DNA of 22,487 nucleotides from a virus, in the IMG/VR virus record IMGVR_UViG_3300028840_001170, positions 1 to 22,487 of that record; one strand, 5' to 3'. The position numbers were made by a program, and so were the translations under genes. Of this stretch, positions 6,813 through 12,020 are shown piece by piece (the first letter of the stretch is position 1; every line of letters starts with the position of its first letter). Below the pieces are notes generated by a model. The model worked only from the letters and a program-made list of their open reading frames with translations. It was not told where the DNA came from and made no database searches.

Positions 6813-7022
6813 CTAGCGCCACCTCCCGCTGGGCTGCTTGATGCTGGCCACGCGAACGTCTTCGTTCATGACCAGGTTCGAGTAGAGGCTGCGCATCTTC
6901 TGCTCGGCCTCCTCGAACGTGTCCCAGAGATACGGCTTGCGACGCTGCGAGCTCCTTACCAGGGCCCACTCGTCGCAGCCGTCTTTGGCGTTGCGGATCC
7001 TGACCTCGATGCCGTACTTCAC
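6813..7022 (-). CDS. Small hypothetical protein (GTG start)
   Basis: 69 residues from GTG 7022, overlapping the upstream stop as GTGA, with GAAGAGG about ten bases ahead. The product is basic and short: an N-terminal beta-type segment (YGIEVRIRNAKDG), a Trp, an RRKPYLWDTFEEAEQKM stretch and a basic end. The Thr-Phe-Glu-Glu-Ala pattern before a helix recurs in small phage proteins, but no named family can be assigned. Last gene before the 126-base gap. Confidence 0.7.
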   Translation of the reverse strand: MKYGIEVRIRNAKDGCDEWALVRSSQRRKPYLWDTFEEAEQKMRSLYSNLVMNEDVRVASIKQPSGRWR

Positions 7023-7273
7023 GCTACCGGCCTCTTCAGGAACGCGCGCGCCCCCTTGGTGATACCCAGGCTGGCGCCGGCCTGGCGGAACTTGCGCACC
7101 GCCTTCTTGACCGGGTAGTCGTAGTCCTCCATGTAGCGGGCCTCGGACAGCGGCACCTTCTTCAAGGTGACGCCGGTCCCGTAGCCGATGGTGCAGACAG
7201 AGATCTTCTTCCGCCCCTCTTCAACCAGCGCGCAGTACACGCCCTGGTCGGTTCCGTATCTAACGAGTTTCAT
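7019..7273 (-). CDS. Small basic hypothetical protein
   Basis: 84 residues from ATG 7273, after AGAGGAGACC. Start overlaps the upstream gene by 14 bases and stop overlaps the next as GTGA. The N-terminal half is beta-like (YGTDQGVYCALVEEGRKKI), and the C-terminal half is Lys/Arg-rich (VKKAVRKFRQAG). It could bind nucleic acid or a partner protein, but nothing specific is visible. Confidence 0.7.
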   Translation of the reverse strand: MKLVRYGTDQGVYCALVEEGRKKISVCTIGYGTGVTLKKVPLSEARYMEDYDYPVKKAVRKFRQAGASLGITKGARAFLKRPVA

Positions 7274-7604
7274 CGTTGGTCTCCTCTTGGAGTTGGCTGA
7301 TCATTACGCGCTGAGCATCGAGCAGCTCTCGAGCGAATTTGCTCGTCAGCGCGGCTGACTTGAGGTCGGTGTTCATGAAGGCCTGCGCGCTATCGAATGC
7401 CGATATCTGCGCCGGCCCCAGGTCGGGGTGATCGGGGTGGTAGACCACCACAAATGAATTGTCGGTGAATGAAAAAAACTGTAACTCGCCATCCTTCCAT
7501 TCAGCGGTGGTTTTCATGTGGTAGGCAAACTCATCGAACACCTCATCGATGTCGCCGACATCACAAACGCCAATAGCGTTGGTCATTGCTTTGGCGAGTT
7601 TCAT
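7260..7604 (-). CDS. Hypothetical acidic protein
   Basis: 114 residues from ATG 7604 after CAAGGAGACC, with an ATGA overlap to the preceding gene. The product is acidic with an aromatic beta patch (LQFFSFTDNSFVVVYHPDHP) followed by a helical C-terminus (SKFARELLDAQRVM). Codons are distinctly more AT-rich than neighbours, including a run of seven A in the coding strand's complement near 7470, which hints at a different origin. No family recognised. Confidence 0.72.
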   Translation of the reverse strand: MKLAKAMTNAIGVCDVGDIDEVFDEFAYHMKTTAEWKDGELQFFSFTDNSFVVVYHPDHPDLGPAQISAFDSAQAFMNTDLKSAALTSKFARELLDAQRVMISQLQEETNDETR

Positions 7605-7852
7605 TGCTGGTCTCCTTGGAAGCCGGCGGCTCCCAGGTAGTGGGCATCGAGCAGATCGACAAGGCGATCACAGGTGCCCCTGGTGCATTCAAGCCTGGCG
7701 GCGCGCTTGGCCAGGCTCAGGTACCGCACAGCGGTCCAGGCCTGGTCGCGGTTGCGCACGCTCTTGACGACGCGCGCAGCCTTGGCGACCAGGTGCTGGT
7801 CCCAGGCGATGTCCAGGCGGACCCTGGCGGGAAGTGAGTAGGGGAGCTTCAT
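7601..7852 (-). CDS. Small basic hypothetical protein
   Basis: 83 residues from ATG 7852 (ATGA overlap with the gene upstream). A longer open frame to 8233 exists, but those extra residues are the shadow of the two upstream genes. The product begins MKLPYSLPARVRLDIAW and is Arg/Lys-rich and helical (LVAKAARVVKSVRNRDQAW), with two Cys in LECTRGTCDRLVDLL. No family recognised. Confidence 0.7.
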   Translation of the reverse strand: MKLPYSLPARVRLDIAWDQHLVAKAARVVKSVRNRDQAWTAVRYLSLAKRAARLECTRGTCDRLVDLLDAHYLGAAGFQGDQQ

Positions 7853-8127
7853 ACCGGTCCCTCCTCGATCGTCACGGTCTGGTACGAGCGAATACCGTAG
7901 GCGGACTCGGTACGAGTGCGGAACCCGTTGCGGACCCAGCCGTTGAACCGGCGACTGCGCCTGGCATCCTTCACCAGCTCGCGCACGCTGCGCTTCTCCG
8001 GGTAGCTGACGCGGCTCTTCACTTCGTACTGTCCGCGCAGCACCTTGTAGAAAGGGGCCAATGGGGTGCCCAGGTTGACGCTCTCGTCGACCTTTTCCCA
8101 GAACGTGGTGACAATCAAACGTCGCAT
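7849..8127 (-). CDS. Small basic hypothetical protein
   Basis: 92 residues from ATG 8127. Its start overlaps the upstream gene by 13 bases and its stop forms ATGA with the next. An N-terminal beta strand (RRLIVTTFWEKV) precedes a basic stretch SVRELVKDARRSRRFNGW and a Tyr/Thr-rich end. The high Arg content suggests contact with nucleic acid, but this is composition only. Unknown function. Confidence 0.7.
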   Translation of the reverse strand: MRRLIVTTFWEKVDESVNLGTPLAPFYKVLRGQYEVKSRVSYPEKRSVRELVKDARRSRRFNGWVRNGFRTRTESAYGIRSYQTVTIEEGPV

Positions 8128-8330
8128 GATTCATCCTCCAATTCAGGTATCGCGTTATCGAGCAGCGCGTGCAAGGTGTTGGCCAGGTCGCGTCGACGAT
8201 CTCCGGACATCGGCTTGTCGTCGTACAGTGCAAGCATCACGCGTTGCAGGCTATGCATGACTTCCGGCTCGATGATGAAGTGCCTGACCTGGCGCTCCTG
8301 GCCGCGGACCAGCAAAGTAAAGCCGGCCAT
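8115..8330 (-). CDS. Small hypothetical protein
   Basis: 71 residues from ATG 8330, sharing a TGATG junction with the gene upstream. It has a beta-like start (GFTLLVRGQERQVRHFII), a helix (VMHSLQRVMLALYDD) and an acidic end with one Cys. No known motif. Tight coupling on both sides supports expression. Confidence 0.68.
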   Translation of the reverse strand: MAGFTLLVRGQERQVRHFIIEPEVMHSLQRVMLALYDDKPMSGDRRRDLANTLHALLDNAIPELEDESCDV

Positions 8331-8635
8331 CAGGCCGCGGCCTTGGTCTTGGCTGCGACGCGCAGCGAGGTGACCTGGCGGTCCTTGGTGTAGGCCCGGA
8401 TCAGCTGACGGGACGGCTTGAGGTAGGCGGCGACGCCTTTCCAGTCGGTCAGGCTGCGCACCTGGCGCACGATGGCGACGCGGAACAGGTCGCCCTCGAC
8501 GACGCTGACGGTCTCATCGACCCCCTTGATGGTGGTCTCGAGCTCGCGGGCCTCGGACTGGAGCCGATCGATCTCGGCGCGAAGGTGGCCCAGGCGGTCG
8601 GCCGCGCGGGCAAGCGGAAGGGTAGTGGCATTCAT
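8330..8635 (-). CDS. Hypothetical protein with coiled N-terminus
   Basis: 101 residues from ATG 8635 after AGGAGA; the open frame to 8728 is not needed. Residues 10-45 form a coil (LRAEIDRLQSEARELETT). After a Val-rich loop there is a conserved-looking segment with VEGDLFRVAIV, TDWKGVAAYLKPS and QLIRAYT, then a Lys/Ala-rich tail. Small phage proteins with this order (coil, Gly-x-x-Phe-Arg, Trp-Lys-x-Val-Ala) are common in GC-rich phages, but their function is not known to me. Confidence 0.75.
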   Translation of the reverse strand: MNATTLPLARAADRLGHLRAEIDRLQSEARELETTIKGVDETVSVVEGDLFRVAIVRQVRSLTDWKGVAAYLKPSRQLIRAYTKDRQVTSLRVAAKTKAAA

Positions 8636-8734
8636 GGCTTTTCTCCTGTTGGGGTAGCGGCCGTCTGGCTGCTGTTCACTGAATCCCCAACGACAGTATA
8701 CACGAAAGGTGGGGCCGTGAAGCCCCAATTTGGG
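8636..8734 (-). promoter_or_regulatory. Intergenic region with candidate internal leftward promoter
   Basis: On the leftward strand a good -10 hexamer TATACT lies at 8700-8695, with a poor -35 (CTTCAC or TTCACG, spacer 15-16). It continues as TATACTGTCGTTGGGG, close to the sequence at the head of the module (11066-11051, TACACTGTTGGTGGG). A GGGGC-TTCACG-GCCCC hairpin (8726-8711) overlaps the -35 area and follows the upstream gene's stop by nine bases, so it could act as a weak terminator or an operator. Predicted start of transcription is about 50 bases before ATG 8635. Confidence 0.35.
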
Positions 8735-9007
8735 TCAGACTTCGGCCAGGAACTCCCTGGCCAGCTTGATCGCCCCGCTCAGGGTTTTGGACGAGGCGAC
8801 CTGGTTGCCGTAGGCACGCTCGACCAGGAACGGCCGCTTGCGCTCGACGTAGGTCCAGCGGCTGGTGGCCCGGGTCGCGTCGTAGCGGATCCAGAGGCCG
8901 TGCTTCTTGAACTCCTTGTCGTGGCAGACGCTGGTCCACTCGCGGACCATGTCGTGGTCGACCTCGATGGGATCCTGGCCGTGAGTGTAGCTGTCGAAAT
9001 AGATCAT
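8735..9007 (-). CDS. Small hypothetical protein
   Basis: 90 residues from ATG 9007, after CCTGGAGACACACC; the frame extends to 9103, but that part lies in the repeated intergenic element and the upstream gene. It starts MIYFDSYTHGQDPIE and contains a Trp/Arg-rich middle (SRWTYVERKRPFLVER) and a helical end (LSGAIKLAREFLAEV). No family recognised. A copy of the repeated intergenic element lies directly upstream. Confidence 0.7.
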   Translation of the reverse strand: MIYFDSYTHGQDPIEVDHDMVREWTSVCHDKEFKKHGLWIRYDATRATSRWTYVERKRPFLVERAYGNQVASSKTLSGAIKLAREFLAEV

Positions 9008-9047
9008 GGTGTGTCTCCAGGTTGGTGGCCGTCCGTGGCCGGGGTTG
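9008..9047 (-). repeat. Intergenic repeat element, copy A
   Basis: The plus strand contains GGTTGGTGGCCGTCCG followed by TGGCCGGGGTTG, directly before the ribosome site of the gene at 9007. Copies B (9339-9376) and C (9554-9593) share this core at the same place relative to the next start codon. On the leftward transcript it reads GGCCACGGACGGCC, which can fold as a short GGCC stem. See the finding on these repeats. Confidence 0.7.
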
Positions 9048-9338
9048 TCAGGCGTCGTAATCGCAACCGCAGCCGCAACCCGGCACGCATGCTTCCAATT
9101 CAACCCATGTCAGTTGTTCGCGAACGTCTTTCAGGGTGTGTTCAAATAGGCCGTGCGTCATTTCGCCGTTTCCGAAATGAAAGCCTTCAGGCGCGCGAAT
9201 TTCCCAGACTGGATCGGGTGACGACCACTCGCGGCGAAGGTCTTCAACGAAGACGGTTTGTCCGCTCACAGTCGCGACACTGTGAAGTGGGTAGAGGCCG
9301 TCGTAGGCCTGCTTTTCCTGTTCAGTTGCTTTGCGCAT
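9048..9338 (-). CDS. Hypothetical protein with Cys-rich C-terminus
   Basis: 96 residues from ATG 9338 after ACCGGAGAGAGAC. The body has a Val/Thr-rich part (HSVATVSGQTVFVED) and Trp residues. The end is striking: CVPGCGCGCDYDA, four Cys within eight residues plus two Asp, which could hold a metal or form disulfides. Codon use is more AT-rich than in the replication genes. No family recognised; it is flanked on both sides by the intergenic repeat. Confidence 0.7.
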   Translation of the reverse strand: MRKATEQEKQAYDGLYPLHSVATVSGQTVFVEDLRREWSSPDPVWEIRAPEGFHFGNGEMTHGLFEHTLKDVREQLTWVELEACVPGCGCGCDYDA

Positions 9339-9376
9339 GTCTCTCTCCGGTTGGTGGCCGTCCCTGGCCGTTGTGT
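9339..9376 (-). repeat. Intergenic repeat element, copy B
   Basis: The plus strand reads GGTTGGTGGCCGTCCC then TGGCCGTTG between the genes ending at 9377 and starting at 9338. It matches copies A and C, with one changed base in the centre and a shortened right flank. Confidence 0.68.
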
Positions 9377-9553
9377 TCAGTCGATCAGGGTGTGCAGGAT
9401 GCCATCGCGATAGCCTTCCTCGTAGAGTGGAGAGTCCTCGTTCTGTGATCCGACACCAGTCACTCCATCGCGGAACCCTTTCGAGTAGTCCTCCGCTTCT
9501 CGCTGAGACCTTACAAGGCCGCTCTCAATAGCTTGTTTCAGGTACTTGTTCAT
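9377..9553 (-). CDS. 58-residue acidic hypothetical protein
   Basis: A short gene read directly: ATG 9553 to TGA 9377, 58 residues, with CTGGAGAGAG seven to eight bases before the start. The sequence is acidic and contains a repeated Tyr-x-x-Gly-x-Arg-Asp-Gly pattern (YSKGFRDG and YEEGYRDG), typical of small helical proteins with a Gly-Tyr/Phe-Arg-Asp-Gly turn. Function unknown. Copies B and C of the repeat flank it exactly, which supports its being a real unit. Confidence 0.68.
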   Translation of the reverse strand: MNKYLKQAIESGLVRSQREAEDYSKGFRDGVTGVGSQNEDSPLYEEGYRDGILHTLID

Positions 9554-9593
9554 TTTCTCTCTCCAGTTAGTGGCCGTCCGTGGCCAGGGTTGA
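9554..9593 (-). repeat. Intergenic repeat element, copy C
   Basis: The plus strand reads AGTTAGTGGCCGTCCG then TGGCCAGGGTTGA between the frameshifted tail of the DUF932-like gene (stop at 9594) and ATG 9553. On the leftward transcript TGGCC-ACGGAC-GGCCA forms a perfect 5-bp stem. That the element begins exactly at 9594 supports reading the shifted tail as the true end of the upstream gene. Confidence 0.68.
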
Positions 9594-9704
9594 TCAGGCA
9601 GCGAGCGCCAGCGTGTCGATGATCGTCGAACGGGCGATCTGCGTCCGCTGGGACACGGTGTCCATGTTGACCGTCTGCCCGGTGGGCTTCAGCGCCTCAG
9701 TCAC
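9594..9704 (-). pseudogene. Out-of-frame C-terminal remainder of the DUF932-like gene
   Basis: In the -1 frame relative to the gene at 9701-10333, reading runs without a stop to TGA 9594-9596. It encodes SVTEALKPTGQTVN, then SQRTQIARS and a hydrophobic IIDTLALAA end. DUF932-type proteins characteristically end with an Asn-x-Trp ... Val/Phe-Thr-Glu-x-Leu-Lys segment; here the Trp is in one frame and the Thr-Glu in the other. This points to an indel near 9704-9716, a sequencing error, or less likely a programmed shift. Confidence 0.6.
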
Positions 9705-10333
9705 GCTCTGCTCGCCCAGGCGTTGCGGCCGTCGGCCAGGTGCTCAGGGTAGGACGGGGTGTCCCACTCCTCGAGGGCCCGGCCAAGCTGGGCCGACGTC
9801 AGGCCGCCGTTGCGGAACACGCGGGCCAGCAGAGCGTCGCCGGCGGACAGCTTGATCTCGCGATCCTTCATGCGGTCGATCAGGCGCTCCTCGCGCTCGA
9901 AGCTGGCCGGCAGCCGGGCGGCAATGCGCTCGACCAGGTCCGGGATCCGGCGGGCGATGAAGGTCGTCTGCTTGGTCTCGACCTTCACCTCGCCCCAGAA
10001 GCACAGGTTCGAGCAGACCATCACGCTCTCACCGACGACCAGGCCGCGGCTGACCGACTGGTCATAGCTGCCGCGCAGGCCGACGACCCAGGACAGGTCG
10101 GTGCGCTCGGACCGGACCTCGATGGTGCCGAACATCCGCATGTTGTCCTTCGAGACGGCGAACTCGGCATTGGCCGGGACCAGGCCGTTGGCGCTCAGGT
10201 TGTCGACCACCAGGTTGGCGTAGTCGCTGAACGGGTAGACAAAGTGACGCGGCCCCTGGGCGTCCGGTACCGGCAAGCTGGCCAGCTCCGGCAGGGTCAG
10301 GCGGGTTTCATTGGCGGGGTTGTACATGACCAT
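9701..10333 (-). CDS. DUF932-like phage protein, apparently frameshifted near its end
   Basis: 210 residues from ATG 10333, after ACGGAGG at ideal spacing. The central part has the DUF932-type layout: VVGLRGSYDQSVSRG, VGESVMVCSNLCFWGE, then a helical Arg/Glu-rich region (PASFEREERLIDRMKDR) and GLTSAQLGRALEEW near the end. DUF932 proteins are widespread in phages and plasmids; their biochemical role is unclear. The frame ends NAWASRA with a stop at 9701, just where the family continues; the expected continuation is present in the -1 frame up to 9594, making an estimated 245-residue full product. Whether the phage makes the shortened form is unknown. Confidence 0.8.
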   Translation of the reverse strand: MVMYNPANETRLTLPELASLPVPDAQGPRHFVYPFSDYANLVVDNLSANGLVPANAEFAVSKDNMRMFGTIEVRSERTDLSWVVGLRGSYDQSVSRGLVVGESVMVCSNLCFWGEVKVETKQTTFIARRIPDLVERIAARLPASFEREERLIDRMKDREIKLSAGDALLARVFRNGGLTSAQLGRALEEWDTPSYPEHLADGRNAWASRA

Positions 10334-10407
10334 TTTCGGCCTCCGTTGTTTGTTGGTTCCTGGAACATCCCAGGCTCGAGCCCCCTCGCGAGGAGGCTCT
10401 GGTCTGG
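10334..10407. promoter_or_regulatory. Intergenic palindrome between early genes
   Basis: A 22-bp near-perfect palindrome lies at 10378-10399: GAGCC, one mismatched base, CCTCG, CGAGG, one mismatched base, GGCTC. A second small hairpin CCTGG-AACATC-CCAGG lies at 10359-10374. No T-run follows in either direction, so an operator or mRNA processing structure is more likely than a terminator. Confidence 0.4.
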
Positions 10408-10683
10408 TCAGTCGAGGGTGAACCCGTCAGCGTGCCACTTGTCGATGTCGGCCATCGAGACCTGGCAGGGCTCGGCGTTGATGATCTTCTCGACCCGGTC
10501 GAGCTCGGGATCGAGGGCCCTGAAAGCACACTCGATCGCGGCCGCCTTGGCGTAGTAGCTCTCGCGGCCTTCCGGCGCCATGTAGACGCTGCCGGCGCGA
10601 TCCAGGCAGCGGCAGTACCGGTCGTAGAGCTCGCTGCGCAGGGCTTTGAGGGCGTTGTAGCGGATTTCCATTGAGTTGCTCAT
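10408..10683 (-). CDS. Hypothetical protein
   Basis: 91 residues from ATG 10683, after AACGGAGACC. Two helical stretches dominate: RYNALKALRSELYDRY and AAAIECAFRALDPELDRV, followed by an end reading ADIDKWHADGFTLD. Cys residues at about 24 and 26 (RYCRCLDR) are not part of a known motif. Second gene of the leftward operon; function unknown. Confidence 0.75.
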   Translation of the reverse strand: MSNSMEIRYNALKALRSELYDRYCRCLDRAGSVYMAPEGRESYYAKAAAIECAFRALDPELDRVEKIINAEPCQVSMADIDKWHADGFTLD

Positions 10684-10695
10684 GTCGGGTCTCCG

Positions 10696-11001
10696 TTAGA
10701 TGAGTGGGTCCAGCGAGCTGCGCGGCTCGAGGTCGACGTCGATGGTCACCATGGCGGACATGCCGACGGTCTCGCTCCGAACGCCCTCGAAGTCGTAGTT
10801 CTCGTAGGCGGCGTAAATGCCGGGGTTGTAGGGGTCGTCGACAGCGTCGGCGATCTCGATGTACTTGCGGCCAGGGCTGCCGGCCATGGCGTCGATACTG
10901 TCGAGAATGTACTCGCGGACGGCGCCGATGCTGGCGCGGGTGGTGACGCGGAACCCGTTGGGGCCCTCGATCACCCAGGAAAGGACGGTGGTGTCATTCA
11001 T
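10696..11001 (-). CDS. First gene of the leftward operon, hypothetical
   Basis: 101 residues from ATG 11001, after CAACGGAGACC. It opens with a beta-type segment (TTVLSWVIEGPNGFRVTT), then a helix (REYILDSIDAM), an acidic AYENYDFEG region and a second beta segment (SAMVTIDVDLEP). No HTH, membrane segment or signal peptide is seen. Being first behind the divergent control region, it is likely among the earliest expressed genes, a position where host-takeover proteins often sit; that role is a guess. Confidence 0.76.
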   Translation of the reverse strand: MNDTTVLSWVIEGPNGFRVTTRASIGAVREYILDSIDAMAGSPGRKYIEIADAVDDPYNPGIYAAYENYDFEGVRSETVGMSAMVTIDVDLEPRSSLDPLI

Positions 11002-11211
11002 TTTCGGTCTCCGTTGGCTGGGGACTCGGCCCCGGTGGCGGGCGCTCCTTGCCCACCAACAGTGTAGGGTACCAGGCTCAGATCTACAAGGATTTTTTGA
11101 CTAATATTGAAAATCGTTTGGAATCAAGAAGATAGAATTGCCCTAAAACCATGCAGCATAGTTCAAGGGCTGACTCAGACAGCAAAATGCAGTTAGCTGT
11201 CCTACCCGGAG

Positions 11212-11232
11212 CACTGGAAAAGTTTTCCAGTG
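11212..11232. promoter_or_regulatory. 21-bp perfect palindrome, likely operator
   Basis: Arms CACTGGAAAA and TTTTCCAGTG flank a single central G. Ten perfect base pairs of arm and an odd length suit a dimeric HTH repressor. There is no T-run after it in either direction, which argues against a terminator. Confidence 0.65.
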
Positions 11233-11245
11233 GGCGGTGGAACTA

Positions 11246-11260
11246 TTGGGTGGCACCCAA
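11246..11260. promoter_or_regulatory. 15-bp perfect palindrome, likely operator
   Basis: Arms TTGGGTG and CACCCAA around a central G, 13 bases downstream of the first palindrome. Same architecture (odd length, single central base) but a different sequence. Confidence 0.55.
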
Positions 11261-11268
11261 CAGTTCAT

Positions 11269-11284
11269 TGGTAGCCGGCTACCA
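11269..11284. promoter_or_regulatory. 16-bp perfect palindrome, likely operator
   Basis: TGGTAGCC followed by its exact complement GGCTACCA, just upstream of the TTGACA at 11295-11300. Its closeness to that hexamer would allow a bound dimer to affect rightward transcription. Confidence 0.58.
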
Positions 11285-11329
11285 GCGGGATCAATTGACA
11301 CGGCTCGTGGATGCTTTAAGGTCCACCGA

Positions 11330-11572
11330 ATGGACACGCAAACCACTGAATACCGAACTCAGCCGCTGCTGCATCAAATCGTCTACGAGAAGCTCGGCGG
11401 GGTAACCAAAACGGCCAAACGATGCGGGATCCGCACCTCGGCCGTCTACAACTGGTTCTGGCGCGGGATCTCCCCCGGCGCAGCCCTCCAACTCGAGGAG
11501 CTGTTCAAGGTGCCAGGCCTGGCGCTGGAGCTGATACGTGAGGCGAAGGAGCTACAAAATGAGAACGGGTAG
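11330..11572 (+). CDS. Small HTH regulator (Cro/YdaS-like)
   Basis: 80 residues from ATG 11330; the frame is open from 11237, but that part contains two palindromes and has no ribosome site. AAGG lies eight bases before ATG 11330. Residues about 14-60 form a helix-turn-helix of the Cro/YdaS type: HQIVYEKLGGVTKTAKRCGI, then TSAVYNWFWRGISP, then a helix ALQLEELFKV. Such proteins bind short palindromes as dimers. It is the first gene to the right of the control region, the classic place for a Cro-like repressor of early transcription. A CII-type activator is an alternative. Confidence 0.82.
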   Translation: MDTQTTEYRTQPLLHQIVYEKLGGVTKTAKRCGIRTSAVYNWFWRGISPGAALQLEELFKVPGLALELIREAKELQNENG

Positions 11573-11747
11573 ATGTGAACAATGCGACTGGTACGCGCAG
11601 ACGGGGACCGGTGAGTTCGGTGAATGCCGGGCCACACCGCCGGGAGGCCTGGCTAACTCGGACGTAGTAACGGTCTACTGGAACTTTCCGCTGGTGCACC
11701 GCTACGACTGGTGCTCGGCCTGGTCGGCGATGGAAGATGGCGCGTGA
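11559..11747 (+). CDS. Small Cys-rich (zinc-ribbon-like) protein
   Basis: 62 residues from ATG 11559, after AAGGAG at seven bases; the longer frame from 11538 lies within the HTH gene. The pattern is C-x2-C (CEQCDWY), GEFGECRATPPGG, then a Trp and DWCSAWSAM. Phage proteins with C-x2-C-x-Trp/Tyr, Gly-x-Cys-Arg-x-x-Pro-Pro and a late Asp-Trp-Cys are common, and the four Cys probably bind one zinc. Function unknown; overlaps HTH gene by 14 bases and the next by GTGA. Confidence 0.75.
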   Translation: MRTGRCEQCDWYAQTGTGEFGECRATPPGGLANSDVVTVYWNFPLVHRYDWCSAWSAMEDGA

Positions 11748-11926
11748 CCGGCGACACAGGATATCTTCGGGCGAAGGTGGCCGAGCTCAAGGCGGAGCTC
11801 GAGATGGTGCGCGGCAGCGATGCCGCGGCCAGATCCGCACTGGATGCGATATCGAAAATGGACTACTGGCAGGGGGTGCAGATGCGCAAGGTGGCATTGC
11901 GTGCGCTCGATAAGCCGGTCCACTAA
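11744..11926 (+). CDS. Small coiled-coil protein (GTG start)
   Basis: 60 residues from GTG 11744, which overlaps the preceding stop as GTGA. The N-terminal half is a charged coil (YLRAKVAELKAELEMV), followed by Ala-rich helix, DYWQGVQMRKV and a short basic end. Ribosome site is weak (GGAAG), so coupling to the upstream gene is likely. No known family. Last gene before the hairpin-rich primase leader. Confidence 0.6.
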   Translation: MTGDTGYLRAKVAELKAELEMVRGSDAAARSALDAISKMDYWQGVQMRKVALRALDKPVH

Positions 11927-11966
11927 AAAGAAAACGCCCCCGGAAGGCGCGAGGCCGACCGGGGGC
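11925..11966 (-). terminator. Hairpin with T-tract in the leftward direction
   Basis: GCCCCCGG (11936-11943) and CCGGGGGC (11959-11966) form a perfect 8-bp stem with a 15-base loop. Read leftward it is followed by GTTTTCTTTTT, a good intrinsic terminator; read rightward it is followed by ATTAATG and would be poor. It would stop leftward transcripts before they enter the regulator genes, although no leftward gene is known to its right. Confidence 0.55.
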
Positions 11967-11972
11967 ATTAAT

Positions 11973-11999
11973 GTCTGGAGCCACAAACCAGACCTGGTT
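11973..11999 (+). promoter_or_regulatory. Alternative hairpins in the primase leader
   Basis: GTCTGG (11973-11978) can pair with CCAGAC (11988-11993). The same CCAG bases can instead pair in AACCA-GACC-TGGTT (11986-11999). The two folds exclude each other, as in attenuator-like leaders. The second also forms a 14-bp palindrome at DNA level (AACCAG-AC-CTGGTT), so an operator is another reading. Confidence 0.4.
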
Positions 12000-12020
12000 A
12001 CCCAACACCAACGGAGGTAG

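Larger units (their letters stand above)
11002..11329. promoter_or_regulatory. Divergent control region between the leftward and rightward modules
   Basis: 328 bases with no supported gene. The left half is AT-rich (about 11085-11155). Leftward, a TACACT -10 lies at 11066-11061 with a weak TTGTAG -35 at 17-base spacing, about 60 bases before ATG 11001. Rightward candidates are TTGACT (11097-11102) with TGGAAT (11119-11124), an isolated TAGAAT (11133-11138), and a consensus TTGACA (11295-11300) with only a weak -10 (TAAGGT). The right half carries three perfect palindromes, listed separately. The layout resembles a lambda-type early switch with a Cro-like gene on the right, but no CI-like gene is next to it. 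Confidence 0.65.

Noticed and set aside
7853-8233. Upstream extension of the gene ending at 7601
   Set aside because: The added residues are the out-of-frame shadow of two well-supported genes; ATG 7852 has an ATGA junction.
11295-11322. TTGACA with a TAAGGT -10 as the promoter of the HTH gene
   Set aside because: The -10 is weak, and transcription would begin at about the start codon, giving a leaderless message; kept only as a possibility.
11151-11405. Rightward 84-codon ORF across the palindromes and HTH gene
   Set aside because: No ribosome site, covers all three palindromes, and overlaps the HTH gene out of frame.
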